In this document: in pieces, positions 16,776 through 28,138 of the stretch | Position numbering within the stretch: position 1 is the first letter of the stretch | Layout: each line of letters begins with the position of its first letter | Source: Chelatococcus sambhunathii | Lineage (GTDB): Bacteria > Pseudomonadota > Alphaproteobacteria > Rhizobiales > Methylopilaceae | Assembly (NCBI GenBank): GCA_031316315.1 | Contig: JADBEO010000017.1 | Location: 23,397 to 87,396, forward strand | DNA length: 64,000 nucleotides | Direction: 5' to 3' | Position numbers and translations under genes: made by a program | Notes under the pieces: model-generated | What the model saw: only the letters and a program-made list of their open reading frames with translations | Databases searched by the model: none | What the model was told of the DNA's origin: nothing

Positions 16776-17410
16776 TCAGCCGGCGGGTCCGTCGAACGTT
16801 TCGACGCGCACGATGCGGGCGTGTTCGTCCGTCAGACTCGGGTGGAGCGACGCCCTGAATCTCCAGGATTTCTCTGCTTCGGTCAATTCCGTGGAGGCCT
16901 CTCGGCCCTTGGGAAACAGCCCGACGGCTCCGGTTTTCAACAGCGGCGCCGCAAGTCCAAGGAGGGCGGTCAGCGGCGCGAGCGCCCGGGCGCTGACGAC
17001 GTCGGCCGACAGGCCGGCCAGCGCCTTTTCAGCGCGTTCGGCATGGACAACGACGGTGACGCCCATGGCCCGCGCGGCCTCCCGGAGAAAGGCGGCCTTC
17101 TTGCCGTTGCTTTCGACAAGATGCACCGCAGTTCGCCCCGCTAGCATCGCCGCGATTACGAGGCCCGGAAAGCCGCCGCCGGAGCCGATGTCCACCCAAC
17201 GCTTCGGATTCGCGGGCGCGGGCGCGACGAGCTGGGCGCTGTCGGCGACGTGCCGCGTCCAGATCTCGTCGAGCGTGTTCGGCGCGACCAGGTTGGTCTT
17301 GGCCTGCCAGCGGTCGAGCGCTGCGACCAGAGCGTCCAGGCGCGCCCATGTTTCACGTGAAACATCGATCAGCCGCTCGGCGGCTGCGCGGTCCGCGGCC
17401 CTGGCGTCGC

Positions 17411-17414
<4 letters not shown>
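16776..17414 (-). CDS. rsmG: 16S rRNA (guanine-N7) methyltransferase RsmG
   Basis: Methylates G527 of 16S rRNA using SAM. 212 residues; SAM-binding [16 protein letters not shown], then [21 protein letters not shown] and [10 protein letters not shown]. The start is GTG, and GTGA overlaps the mnmG stop. Codons 17-22 (VSRETW) contain a perfect parS site, so this coding sequence doubles as a ParB loading site. Confidence 0.95.
17349..17364. promoter_or_regulatory. parS centromere-like site (inside rsmG)
   Basis: Perfect 16-base palindrome TGTTTCACGTGAAACA, identical to the parS consensus conserved across bacteria. It lies in the 5' part of rsmG, about 1.5 kb from parB. Confidence 0.93.
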
Positions 17415-19291
<1,877 letters not shown>

Positions 19292-19327
19292 GGGACCGTC
19301 GATACTGTCGGGCGCGGCGGCGCGCAA

Positions 19328-19343
19328 TGTTTCACGTGAAACA
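19328..19343. promoter_or_regulatory. parS centromere-like site (between mnmG and mnmE)
   Basis: A second perfect copy of TGTTTCACGTGAAACA, in the 61-base gap between mnmE and mnmG and 1.98 kb from the first. The pair marks this region as the likely ParB nucleation zone. Confidence 0.93.
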
Positions 19344-19352
19344 TCGCTGGAC

Positions 19353-20717
19353 TCACTTCCCGATGCAGAAGGACGAGAAGATCGCGCCGAGCACGTCCTC
19401 GACCCCGATCCGTCCCGTGATGCGGCCGAGTTCGGTCGCCGCGGCGCGCAGCTGCTCGGCCAGTAGTTCGTCGGGCGTCGCATCCCAGCCGGCGAGCGCG
19501 CCGGCGAGCTGATCATGAACTGCGCGCGCCGCGTCGCGGTGCCGGGCGCGAGTGAGGCCGACGTCTTCGCCGGCCCCCAGCGCCTCGCGTCCGGCTTCGG
19601 CCAGCGTTGCGACCAGCGTCGCGAGGCCCTCGCCCGTGCGCACGGAGATCCGGTGATCGACCGCGCCTGTCGCATCGGCGAGGTCGATCTTGTTCGCGAT
19701 CCGCCAGATCCTGACCGCTTCTAACGGCGGCGGTTCGGCCGGGGAGGCGGCGTCGTCGAGCCACAGCACGAGATCGGCGGCGGCGGCGCGGGCCTCCGCC
19801 CGGCGCACGCCCTCCTGCTCGGCGAGATCGGACGCGTCTCGCAGTCCCGCCGTGTCTGCGACGGTCACGGGAATACCGTCGAGGTCGAGATGAACCTCCA
19901 GGACGTCGCGCGTCGTGCCGGCGGCCTCGGTGACAATGGCGACCTCGCGCTGCGCGAGGGCGTTCAGCAGCGACGACTTCCCCGCATTCGGCCGGCCGAG
20001 GATCGCGACCTGAAACCCCTCGCGCATCCGTTCTGCTCGGCGGTCGGCGATCGCGCCGGCGATGTCACCTGCGAGCGCCTCAACCTCGCGCCGCGCTTCG
20101 GCGCGCGCGGCGTGGGTCACGTCCTCCTCGTCGGAAAAATCGATGCCGGCCTCGATCAGCGCCATCGCCGCGACCAGGCGCTCGCGCCAGCGCTCCACGA
20201 CGGCCGAGAGCGCGCCCTCGCTCTGCAGCAGCGCCTGCCTGCGCTGCGCCTCGGTTTCGGCCGCCAGCAGGTCGGCGAGCCCTTCCGCCTCAGCGAGGTC
20301 CATGCGGCCGGCCACGAAGGCCCGGCGGGTGAACTCGCCGGGCTCGGCGAGCCGGACGCCGGCGACGGACAGGGCGGCGTCGAGCACCGCCGCGGTCACA
20401 GCGCGGCCGCCATGGACGTGCAGTTCGGCGAGGTCCTCGCCCGTGGCGGAGGCGGGGCCGGGGAACCAGAGCGCCAGCCCCCGGTCGAGCAGGGAGCCGT
20501 CGCGCGGATTGCGGAAGGCGCGGAACACGGCGCGTCGCGGCTCGGGGACGGCGCCTGCGATCGTCGTGAGGCAGGCGCAGGCGGCAGGCCCGGAAATCCG
20601 GATCACCGCGATCGCGGCCTTGCCCGGCGCGGTCGAAACGGCGGCGATCGTATCGCGGGGCTTGAACCCGTCGCCGTCCGTAGCGAGGTTCTGCAGAGAC
20701 CGACCCGGACCGCTCAT
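19353..20717 (-). CDS. mnmE: tRNA modification GTPase MnmE
   Basis: Partner of MnmG in wobble-uridine modification, 454 residues. N-terminal folate-binding domain ([20 protein letters not shown]); helical domain with inserted G domain (G1 [11 protein letters not shown]3 DTAGLRD, G4 NKID); and the catalytic C-terminus ending FCIGK. The ATG overlaps the start codon of the divergent DUF255 gene in a shared CATG; no other ATG, GTG or TTG was seen before the conserved DTIAA segment. Confidence 0.97.
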   Translation of the reverse strand: MSGPGRSLQNLATDGDGFKPRDTIAAVSTAPGKAAIAVIRISGPAACACLTTIAGAVPEPRRAVFRAFRNPRDGSLLDRGLALWFPGPASATGEDLAELHVHGGRAVTAAVLDAALSVAGVRLAEPGEFTRRAFVAGRMDLAEAEGLADLLAAETEAQRRQALLQSEGALSAVVERWRERLVAAMALIEAGIDFSDEEDVTHAARAEARREVEALAGDIAGAIADRRAERMREGFQVAILGRPNAGKSSLLNALAQREVAIVTEAAGTTRDVLEVHLDLDGIPVTVADTAGLRDASDLAEQEGVRRAEARAAAADLVLWLDDAASPAEPPPLEAVRIWRIANKIDLADATGAVDHRISVRTGEGLATLVATLAEAGREALGAGEDVGLTRARHRDAARAVHDQLAGALAGWDATPDELLAEQLRAAATELGRITGRIGVEDVLGAIFSSFCIGK

Positions 20718-22764
20718 GCCAAACCGCCTCGCCGACGCCGCCAGTCCCTATCTCCTGCAGCACGCCGACAACCCGGTCGACTGGTGGGAATGGTCGCCGG
20801 AGGCCTTCGAGGAGGCGAAACGGCTGAACCGTCCGGTGCTGCTGTCGATCGGCTACGCCGCATGCCACTGGTGCCACGTGATGGCCCATGAAAGCTTCGA
20901 GGACGAGGCCGTGGCGGCGGTCATGAACGAGCATCTCGTTTCGATCAAGGTCGATCGCGAGGAGCGGCCGGACGTCGACCAGATCTACATGGCCGCTCTT
21001 CATGCGCTCGGGCAGCAGGGCGGCTGGCCGCTGACCATGTTCCTCACCCCTGCGGGCGACCCGTTCTGGGGCGGCACCTATTTCCCGAAGGAGGCGAAAT
21101 ACGGCCGGCCGGGCTTTCCGGACGTCGTGCGCACGCTCGCGCGCGTCTATTCGGAGGAACCCGAGCGTGTCTTCCAGAACGCGACCGGCATCGCGGCGCG
21201 GCTGAAGCCGCGACCGGCGGAGGAAGGCGCGTTCGGGGTCGCTGAGCTCGATGAGACGGCGCGTCGGCTGGTCCGCGTCTTCGACCCCGTCGACGGCGGC
21301 TTCCAAGGCGCGCCGAAGTTCCCGCAGGCCGGCGTGCTGGAGCTCATGCTGCGCGCCGCCGCCCGGACCGGCGAGGCGGAGCTCGCCGCGCCCGCCCATC
21401 TGACGCTGGCCAGGATGGCGGCCGGCGGCATCCACGACCATGTCGGCGGCGGCTTCGCGCGCTATTCGGTCGACGCGCAGTGGCTTGTCCCGCATTTCGA
21501 GAAAATGCTCTACGACAACGCCCAGCTGCTGCCGCTCTATGCGGCGGCCGGGCGCGCGCTTGGCGACGCCCGCCTGCTCGACGCCGCGCACGGGATCGTC
21601 GACTGGCTCGAGCGCGAGATGATCACCGAGGAAGGCGCCTTCGCAGCGAGCCTCGACGCCGACAGCGAGGGCGAGGAGGGCAAGTTCTACGTCTGGTCCC
21701 GCGCCGAACTCGACGAGGCGCTCGGACCGGACGACGCGGCCTTCGCCGCCGAGGCGCTCGACATTTCCGCCGGCGGCAACTGGGAGGGATCGTCGATCCC
21801 GAACCGGCTCGACGCGCCGAAGGAGGTCGCCGTCGACGAGGCGCGGCTGACGCAGGTGCGCGCGCGCATGCTCGCGGCCCGTGCGAAAAGGATCCGGCCG
21901 GGGCGGGACGATAAAGCGCTCGCCGACTGGAACGGGCTGATGATCGCGGCGCTGGCCGACGTCGCCGCGAGCCTCCACCGGCCGGACGCCCTCGAACTCG
22001 CGAAGCGCGCCTTCGCGGCGATCGTCTCGAGCCACGCCCGCGGCGACCGGCTCGGCCACGCCTTCCGTGCCGGCCGGCTGATCTATCCCGGCTTCGCGTC
22101 GGACTATGGCGCGATGGCGCTCGCCGCGATCGCGCTGGCAGGCGCGACCGGCGACGACACCTATCGCGACCATGCCGCGAGGTGGCTCGAGGCGGCGCGC
22201 GCTCATCACCGCAACCCTGCCGGCCCAGGTTATGCGGTCGACGCCGACGACGCGCAGCGGCTCGTCGTGCGGCCCGAGGCTCTGATGGACGAGGCCATGC
22301 CGAGCGGTACGGCGCTGATCCTCGCCGCGGAGGTCCGGCTCGCGACCTACGACGCGGACGAGACGCGTCTCGCGCGCTTCGACGAGGAGCTTGCGGCGCT
22401 CGGCGGACGGATGGGCTCGAACGTCATCGGCCATGCCGGCCTGCTGAACGCGCTCGACGCGCGGCTCAGGCTGTCGTCGATCGTCGTCATGGGTGAGGGG
22501 GCGGCCGCAGACGCTCTCCACCTCCAGGCGATGGCGGCGCCGCCATGGGAGCGGGTGGTGAGGCGCGCGCGGAGCGCGTCGGATCTTCCGGACGGCCACC
22601 CGGCCCGCGCCGCGAAGCTCTCGGGCGCCGCGGCGCTGGTCTGCGCCGGGCAGGCGTGCTCGGCGCCGGCCACGACGCCCGAGGCGCTTTCCGCCGCGCT
22701 CGCGAACCTCACCGATCTCGGGGAGCCCGCGCTGGCGATCTCGCCGAGCGACGGGCCGAACTGA
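20716..22764 (+). CDS. Thioredoxin-domain protein of the DUF255/YyaL (SSP411) family
   Basis: 682 residues. The N-terminal domain is thioredoxin-like with a CxxC in [15 protein letters not shown]; the canonical opening is [39 protein letters not shown] and [11 protein letters not shown] follow. The remaining two thirds is an (alpha/alpha)6-barrel-like domain resembling N-acylglucosamine epimerases and cellulases ([43 protein letters not shown]). Widespread but biochemically poorly defined. Divergent from mnmE with no intergenic DNA; its stop is three bases from the stop of the next, convergent gene. Confidence 0.92.
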   Translation: MPNRLADAASPYLLQHADNPVDWWEWSPEAFEEAKRLNRPVLLSIGYAACHWCHVMAHESFEDEAVAAVMNEHLVSIKVDREERPDVDQIYMAALHALGQQGGWPLTMFLTPAGDPFWGGTYFPKEAKYGRPGFPDVVRTLARVYSEEPERVFQNATGIAARLKPRPAEEGAFGVAELDETARRLVRVFDPVDGGFQGAPKFPQAGVLELMLRAAARTGEAELAAPAHLTLARMAAGGIHDHVGGGFARYSVDAQWLVPHFEKMLYDNAQLLPLYAAAGRALGDARLLDAAHGIVDWLEREMITEEGAFAASLDADSEGEEGKFYVWSRAELDEALGPDDAAFAAEALDISAGGNWEGSSIPNRLDAPKEVAVDEARLTQVRARMLAARAKRIRPGRDDKALADWNGLMIAALADVAASLHRPDALELAKRAFAAIVSSHARGDRLGHAFRAGRLIYPGFASDYGAMALAAIALAGATGDDTYRDHAARWLEAARAHHRNPAGPGYAVDADDAQRLVVRPEALMDEAMPSGTALILAAEVRLATYDADETRLARFDEELAALGGRMGSNVIGHAGLLNALDARLRLSSIVVMGEGAAADALHLQAMAAPPWERVVRRARSASDLPDGHPARAAKLSGAAALVCAGQACSAPATTPEALSAALANLTDLGEPALAISPSDGPN

Positions 22765-22767
22765 CAG

Positions 22768-24216
22768 TCAGCGCATCGCCGACTGGCGGGCGTAGGGCAG
22801 ATCGCGGACCTGACGCGGCGGAGGCAGCGGTTCGAGCCGTTGCGGCGCCTGCGGCTCGGCTTCGACGGCTTCCTCGGCAGGGGCGCGCAGGGGAGCTTCC
22901 GGAGTCCCGAGCTGGCGCGGCGGCGCGCCGAGCTTTTTCTCCCGCGGCGCGACCGGATCCGCGGCCGCCACTGGGGCCGCTGCGTCCGGCGCGTCATCGG
23001 GCGGCGGAGCGACGCCCGGCGGCTCCTGGAAGTCGACCGGCACGCCGGGAACCACGAGGCCGGCGAGTTCGCGCGCGTCCCAGTTGGTCAGGCGCACACA
23101 GCCGTGGCTGTTGGTCTTGTCGATCTTCGACGGCTCGGGCGTACCGTGCAGTCCATAGGTCGGTTTGTCGAGGCCGACCCAGGTCGCGCCGACCGGCCCG
23201 TTGGGTCCCGCCGGCAGGCGCAGCGCCTTGGTGTTCGTTCCCTGCTGGAAATTGACCTTCGGTCGATACCAGTAGTCCGGATTGATCGCGATCGCCTTCA
23301 CGGCGTGCGTGCCGGTGGGCGATGGCATGTCCGAGCTGCCGATGGTCGCCGGATAAGCGACCACGAGCTTGCCGGCGGCGTCGTAGCCACGGAGCTGCTT
23401 CAGCTGCTTGTCGGCGATGATGTGCGCGACCTTGGCCTTCAGCGGCTTGCCGACATTCGCCACGACGACGTCGACGCCCGCCTCCGTGAAGGACACGTCG
23501 GGATTGAGCCGACGAAGGAAGCCTTCGTCCATGTGGAAGCGCTCGGCGAGCATCTCGGCCGCGTCGCGATACGAAAGGCCCGGCAGCTGCGCCTGCTCGG
23601 CGTAGTCGCCCGGCATCGTCGGGACGAACGGGCCGGCGACGTCCTCAGGCGTGATCGTGTAGGAGACGAGCGCCGGCTCCGAATAGCCGCCCTCGAGCTC
23701 GGCCCAGAGCTCGGCGTCGATGATCCCGTCGACGGTATGGCCGCGCATCTCCTCGAAGGCGCGGACAGCCTTGACGACGTTGTCGCCGGCCATGCCGTCG
23801 ATCACGCCCGGCGAGGCGTTGTTGCGGTCTAGCAGAACCTGCAGCTTGATCATGCGCGGATCGGCGCGCTGGCCCCTTGGATACGGGTCCTTGGTGTAGA
23901 CGGCGTCGTTCGCGAGCGAAATCAGCAGGTCGACCGGATAGTCCTGTTCGGCCGCCGCCTTGGGCGTCGCTGCGCGTGGACGCGGCGCAGCCTGCGCCGG
24001 CGGAACGGCCGCCGGGTTCGCTGCCGGCGGCGTCGCGATTGGACGTGGCTCGATCGCGCCGGTGGTCGGCACGTCGCGGCGATCGGCGGTCGATCTGGTC
24101 GAGGACGGATGAGGCCGCGGCCCGTTGCTCAGCAACGAGTCCAAAAGATCGAACGGTTCGGCCCGGAGCGAGGGGCCGGCGGAAAAGAGGATCGCGAGGG
24201 TCGCGACGGCCGTCAT
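22768..24216 (-). CDS. L,D-transpeptidase (YkuD/ErfK family), exported
   Basis: Periplasmic enzyme that cross-links peptidoglycan via L,D bonds or anchors proteins to it. 482 residues from the ATG at 24216, chosen because a signal peptide (MTAVATLAILFSAGPSLRA) follows; a TTG at 24261 is possible. After a Pro/Ala-rich spacer comes a peptidoglycan-binding region (KLQVLLDRNNASPGVIDGM, AVRAFEEMRGHTVDGIID). Then comes the YkuD domain with YGLHGTPEP and the catalytic SHGCVRLTNWD. The C-terminal ~110 residues are Pro/Ala/Glu-rich and look disordered, an unusual tail for the family. Confidence 0.92.
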   Translation of the reverse strand: MTAVATLAILFSAGPSLRAEPFDLLDSLLSNGPRPHPSSTRSTADRRDVPTTGAIEPRPIATPPAANPAAVPPAQAAPRPRAATPKAAAEQDYPVDLLISLANDAVYTKDPYPRGQRADPRMIKLQVLLDRNNASPGVIDGMAGDNVVKAVRAFEEMRGHTVDGIIDAELWAELEGGYSEPALVSYTITPEDVAGPFVPTMPGDYAEQAQLPGLSYRDAAEMLAERFHMDEGFLRRLNPDVSFTEAGVDVVVANVGKPLKAKVAHIIADKQLKQLRGYDAAGKLVVAYPATIGSSDMPSPTGTHAVKAIAINPDYWYRPKVNFQQGTNTKALRLPAGPNGPVGATWVGLDKPTYGLHGTPEPSKIDKTNSHGCVRLTNWDARELAGLVVPGVPVDFQEPPGVAPPPDDAPDAAAPVAAADPVAPREKKLGAPPRQLGTPEAPLRAPAEEAVEAEPQAPQRLEPLPPPRQVRDLPYARQSAMR

Positions 24217-24400
24217 GCTGCGCGCCACCGTACGGACTCCTCGACGCGAGAGGTTACGCAACTGGCGGCGTGGAACACGGCGCGCCGATGACCACAGTGG
24301 CGCGACAGGGTAAACAAACTGCGACCATCGGCCGGCTAGGCGTCCGTTCGCACGTGCCTGTGATCGCCGCTATCGACGCCACGGCGCTTAGCGACTATAT

Positions 24401-24419
24401 TGACCGAACGGTTCGGTCA
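24401..24419. promoter_or_regulatory. Palindromic operator upstream of the TetR gene
   Basis: TGACCGAACGGTTCGGTCA is a perfect inverted repeat with 9-base arms around one central base, the size and style of TetR-family operators. It lies 83 bases upstream of the TetR start and 185 bases from the divergent L,D-transpeptidase start. A TTGACC -35-like hexamer (24400-24405) overlaps the left arm, so binding could block RNA polymerase. Confidence 0.75.
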
Positions 24420-24501
24420 TGATGGTTTCGGTTCGGGTGACGGGCCGCATAGCCCGATTGGGCAGCATGACCGGCGCTCAACGACGGCGTAGACTCTCAA
24501 G

Positions 24502-25146
24502 ATGCAGACGACACTGGAACGCGCCGAGGCCGAGGATGCGATCGACAGCGCCAAGCGCCGTCAGATCCTCGACGGCGCGCGGCGGGTGTTCCTCGCGCAG
24601 GGCTTCGACGCCGCCAGCATGGGCGAGATCGCCAAGGCGGCCGGGGTCTCCAAGGGCACCCTCTACGTCTATTTCGAGAACAAGGAGCAGCTGTTCGCGG
24701 AACTGGTGAAGCGCCAATGCGCGATCACGGCTGAGCGGCTGTTCGAGCTCGACGTCGGCAACCACGACGTCCGCGAGGTCCTGTTCCGGCTCGGCGTCAG
24801 CTTTCTTGAGGCGATGGTTGAGCCGAGCCACGTCTCGACCGTCCGCATGGTCATCGGCGCCGCCGACCGGAAGCCCGAGATCGGGCAGCTGTTCCTCGAC
24901 GCCGGACCGCGGGGCGGAAAGCGCAGGCTGGCGAACTGGCTGCAAGCCAAGGTCGACCAGGGGGAGCTCGTCATCGACGACGTCGAGGTGGCCGCCTGGC
25001 AGTTCCTGTCGATGTGCAACAGCGCGGTGATGATGCCCGTGCTGATCGGCAGCGAGCCGCCGCCGCCGCCGGAGCGTCGCGCCTACCTCGTCCGGCGGGC
25101 TGTCGACGTCTTCCTCGCCGGGTATGGGCCCAAGGACGGCGCCTGA
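24502..25146 (+). CDS. TetR/AcrR family transcriptional regulator
   Basis: 214 residues. N-terminal DNA-binding domain of the TetR type: RRQILDGARRVFLAQGFDAASMGEIAKAAG, with the recognition helix in VSKGTLYVYFENKEQLF. The rest is a helical ligand/dimerisation domain (VREVLFRLGVSFLEAM, WLQAKVDQGELVIDDVEVAAWQF) like the AcrR-C/TetR_C_33-type regulators of efflux or fatty-acid genes. It probably represses itself through the palindrome at 24401; whether it also controls the AbrB-type gene 61 bases downstream is inference. Confidence 0.92.
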   Translation: MQTTLERAEAEDAIDSAKRRQILDGARRVFLAQGFDAASMGEIAKAAGVSKGTLYVYFENKEQLFAELVKRQCAITAERLFELDVGNHDVREVLFRLGVSFLEAMVEPSHVSTVRMVIGAADRKPEIGQLFLDAGPRGGKRRLANWLQAKVDQGELVIDDVEVAAWQFLSMCNSAVMMPVLIGSEPPPPPERRAYLVRRAVDVFLAGYGPKDGA

Positions 25147-25207
25147 GCAAGGCGGCTCCGCGCAATCGCCGTTTGACGTGGGCGTGCGGATCGGCCGATC
25201 AAGCCCC

Positions 25208-26320
25208 ATGACCACTAATCCGGACGCGCGCCGGGGAACGCGGCGGTCGCGCGCTCTCACCGAACTGAACGACGTCGCCCGCGCCCTCGGCGTCGCGACC
25301 GTCGGCGCGGCGCTTTTCTATTATCTCGGCCTGCCTGCGCCGGCTCTCATCGGCGCCGTCACGGCGACGACCGCGGCGGCGCTCGCGGGCAAGCTCGGCC
25401 CCTTTCCGAAGCGCTGGCGCGACGTCGTCTTCGTCGCGCTCGGCTCGTCGATGGGTTCGGCGGTGACGGCGGAGACCCTCTCCGGCGTCGCGCGCTGGCC
25501 CGGCAGCATGGTGGCGCTCGCCGTCGCGGTCACGGCGATGACCGCCTCGTCCTATTTCGTGCTGCGGCGCGGTTTCGGCTGGGACCGCACCACCGCCTTC
25601 TACGCCTCGCCGCCGGGCGCGCTCAGCGCGACGCTCGCGCTGGCCGCGACCACCGACGCCGACATGAGCAAGGTCGCGGTGGCGCAGGTGATCAGGGTGT
25701 TCATCCTGACCATGGCCGCGCCCATCGCGATCGTCGCGACCGGCGGCCACGCGCCAGCCTCCGCCGCCGCGCCCTTGATCGCGAGCGCCGGCGCGATCGC
25801 CGCGGTGATCGGGGCCGGAATCGCCGGCGCGCTGATCTTCCACCGGTTCCGGATTCCGGGCGGGCTGATGGTCGGGGCGTTCCTCGCGAGCGCGATCCTG
25901 CACGCGAGCGGGCTCGTCGTCGGGCGGCCGCCGTGGTGGATGACGCTGCCGTTCTTCGTCGCGCTCGGCGCCATCGTCGGCACGCGCTTCGTCGGCCTCA
26001 AGCCGTCGCTCATCCTGTCGCTGCTCAAGGCCTCGCTCGCCTCCTTCTTCGTAACGGCGGCGCTCGGGATCGGCTTCGCCGTCGGGATCGGCTGGACGCT
26101 CGGCCTGCCGAGCGCGCAGGTCTTCGTCGCTTTCGCGCCCGGCGCGCTCGAGACGATGATGCTGACGGCATTTCTGCTCGGCCTCGATCCGGCCTATGTC
26201 GGGGCGCATCACGTCGCCCGGTTCCTCGCGCTGTCCTTCGCCGTGCCGCTCGCCGCCCGCCTCGTCGGCGCGAGCGCGCCCGCCGAGGCCGCGCCCGAAC
26301 CGACCGACGAGGACGTGTAG
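25208..26320 (+). CDS. AbrB-family (PF05145) integral membrane protein
   Basis: 370 residues with about ten hydrophobic helices in two similar halves, the pattern of the duplicated membrane AbrB family (often misnamed ammonia monooxygenase). Repeated features are YYLGLPAPALIGAVTA and FRIPGGLMVGAFLAS (substrate-site-like GxLxGA motifs), and FYASPPGALSATLALAA paralleled by VAFAPGALETMMLTA. Function of the family is not established; transport is the usual guess. It follows the tetR gene in the same direction and could be its target. Confidence 0.85.
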   Translation: MTTNPDARRGTRRSRALTELNDVARALGVATVGAALFYYLGLPAPALIGAVTATTAAALAGKLGPFPKRWRDVVFVALGSSMGSAVTAETLSGVARWPGSMVALAVAVTAMTASSYFVLRRGFGWDRTTAFYASPPGALSATLALAATTDADMSKVAVAQVIRVFILTMAAPIAIVATGGHAPASAAAPLIASAGAIAAVIGAGIAGALIFHRFRIPGGLMVGAFLASAILHASGLVVGRPPWWMTLPFFVALGAIVGTRFVGLKPSLILSLLKASLASFFVTAALGIGFAVGIGWTLGLPSAQVFVAFAPGALETMMLTAFLLGLDPAYVGAHHVARFLALSFAVPLAARLVGASAPAEAAPEPTDEDV

Positions 26321-26405
26321 GGCTAAAGTCGCGCGGCGGCGCGCTTCGTGCTATGTGGCGCGCTTCCTCGAAACTGAGCCGCCGAGCCTTATCTCCGGAC
26401 GCTGA

Positions 26406-27623
26406 ATGACCGCGCTCGACATCTCCTTTGACCGCCGCCCCGAGGCGGACGCGCCAATCGCTCCGTCGCCGGCCGCGAAGACCACGCTCGTCGGCCTGAC
26501 GCGCGCGCGCCTCGGCGAGGCGTTGCTGTCCGCGGGCGTCCCCGAGCGGCAGCTCAAGATGCGCGTCGCGCAGCTCAACCACTGGATCCACAATCGGGGC
26601 GCCGCCTCCTTCGACGCCATGACGAACGTCTCCAAGGAGATGCGCGCGGCGCTCGCGGAGAACTTCACGCTCGACCGTCCGGAGATCGTCAGCGAGCAGA
26701 TCTCCGTCGACGGCACCCGCAAGTGGCTGCTGCGGCTGCCAGCCCAGGGACCGCGCGTGCGGCCGGCCGAGATCGAGACGGTCTACATTCCGGAAGAGGG
26801 CCGCGGCACGCTCTGCGTCTCGAGCCAGGTCGGCTGCACGCTGACCTGCACCTTCTGCCACACCGGCACGCAGGTGCTGGTGCGCAACCTCACGGCCGCC
26901 GAGATCGTCGCCCAGCTCGTCCTCGCGCGCGACCGGCTCGGCGACTGGTCGGGCGGCGCGGCGCCGGAGGGTGCGGTGGTTCCGGGCGACGGCGGGCGCT
27001 TCGTCACCAACATCGTCTTCATGGGTATGGGCGAGCCGCTCTACAATCTCGACGCCGTGCGCGACGCGATCGAGGTGATGGCCGATGGCGAAGGCCTCGG
27101 CGTCGGGCGCCGCAAGATCACCGTCTCGACCTCAGGCGTCGTTCCCGAGATGAAGCGGCTCGGTGAGGAGACCGGCGCGCAGCTCGCCATCTCGCTCCAC
27201 GCCGTCAACGACGCGCTGCGCGACGTGCTGGTGCCGATCAACAAGAAGTTTCCGATCAAGCAGCTGATGCAGGCCTGCCGGGACTATCCCGGCGCGTCGA
27301 ACGCCCGGCGCATCACCTTCGAATACGTCATGCTGAAGGGCGTCAACGACAGCCCCGCGGAAGCGCGCGAACTGGTGCGGCTGCTCGCAGGCCTGCCGGC
27401 GAAGATCAACCTCATCCCGTTCAATCCCTGGCTGGGCAGCCCCTATGAGTGCTCCGACTGGGACACGATCGAGAAGTTTTCCGAGATCGTGTTCCGTGCG
27501 GGCTATGCCAGTCCGGTGCGCACGCCGCGCGGGCGCGACATCGCGGCCGCCTGCGGGCAACTGAAATCCGAGACCAAGCGGCTGCGCGCCAAGGAGCGGG
27601 AGGCGATGGAGGCCGCGGAGTGA
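26406..27623 (+). CDS. rlmN: Dual-specificity RNA methyltransferase RlmN
   Basis: Radical SAM enzyme that makes 2-methyladenosine in 23S rRNA (A2503) and some tRNAs. 405 residues. The CxxxCxxC cluster is [17 protein letters not shown], NFVxMGMGEPL-type ([13 protein letters not shown]) and ISLHAVND motifs follow. The C-terminal cysteine that carries the methyl intermediate is in [15 protein letters not shown]-terminal RNA-binding domain includes [15 protein letters not shown]. Confidence 0.97.
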   Translation: MTALDISFDRRPEADAPIAPSPAAKTTLVGLTRARLGEALLSAGVPERQLKMRVAQLNHWIHNRGAASFDAMTNVSKEMRAALAENFTLDRPEIVSEQISVDGTRKWLLRLPAQGPRVRPAEIETVYIPEEGRGTLCVSSQVGCTLTCTFCHTGTQVLVRNLTAAEIVAQLVLARDRLGDWSGGAAPEGAVVPGDGGRFVTNIVFMGMGEPLYNLDAVRDAIEVMADGEGLGVGRRKITVSTSGVVPEMKRLGEETGAQLAISLHAVNDALRDVLVPINKKFPIKQLMQACRDYPGASNARRITFEYVMLKGVNDSPAEARELVRLLAGLPAKINLIPFNPWLGSPYECSDWDTIEKFSEIVFRAGYASPVRTPRGRDIAAACGQLKSETKRLRAKEREAMEAAE

Positions 27624-27668
27624 TCGTCGCAGCCGCGAACCCGGTCCCTCCGGGTGCGTTCTGACGTC

Positions 27669-28133
27669 ATGGTGGCCCGACTCGCAGCCCGCCTCCTGCT
27701 CGCCCCGTTCGGCTTCGCCTGCGGTGTGCTCGCCGCTTTCGCGACCGTCGCCGCGATGGCGACCGGCGGCCTTGGCGACACCCATCTCTTTCCCGAAGAG
27801 ATCGCTGTCCTCGGCTACGACCTCACCATCAACGCCGCGACCGTCGCTCTGCTGTTCGCGCCGCTGATGGGCGCGCCCGCGATCGTCGCCGTCGCGATCT
27901 CGGAGATGTTCTCGCTGCGATCGTGGATCTATCACGCCGGAGCGGGCGCCGCCTCCGCGCTGCTCCCCTGGTCGTTGGCGCCCTCGAGCTTCGAGGGGCC
28001 GGTGTTCACGACGAGCCAGGTCATCGCGGCGGGCCTCGTCGGCGGCCTCGTGCACTGGCTGGTGGCGGGGCGTACGGCCGGGCTCGCCGATCATGAGCGC
28101 CCAGGCGGAAACGGTCCGGCCGCCAAGCCCTAG
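27669..28133 (+). CDS. Hypothetical membrane protein
   Basis: 154 residues with about four membrane helices (LLLAPFGFACGVLAAFATVAA, VALLFAPLMGAPAIVAVAI, GAGAASALLPWSL, VIAAGLVGGLVHWLVAGRTAG). No family recognised, though similar small membrane proteins often follow rlmN in Hyphomicrobiales. The ATG at 27669 was chosen; GTG at 27654 would add five residues. It ends five bases from the stop of the convergent SDR gene. Confidence 0.7.
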   Translation: MVARLAARLLLAPFGFACGVLAAFATVAAMATGGLGDTHLFPEEIAVLGYDLTINAATVALLFAPLMGAPAIVAVAISEMFSLRSWIYHAGAGAASALLPWSLAPSSFEGPVFTTSQVIAAGLVGGLVHWLVAGRTAGLADHERPGGNGPAAKP

Positions 28134-28138
28134 ATCGC

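Noticed and set aside
20290..22599. Long open reading frame antisense to the DUF255 gene
   Set aside because: Very GC-rich DNA gives long antisense frames opposite real genes. It has no recognisable domain, its composition is Arg/Gly/Asp-heavy, and it runs across the mnmE start.
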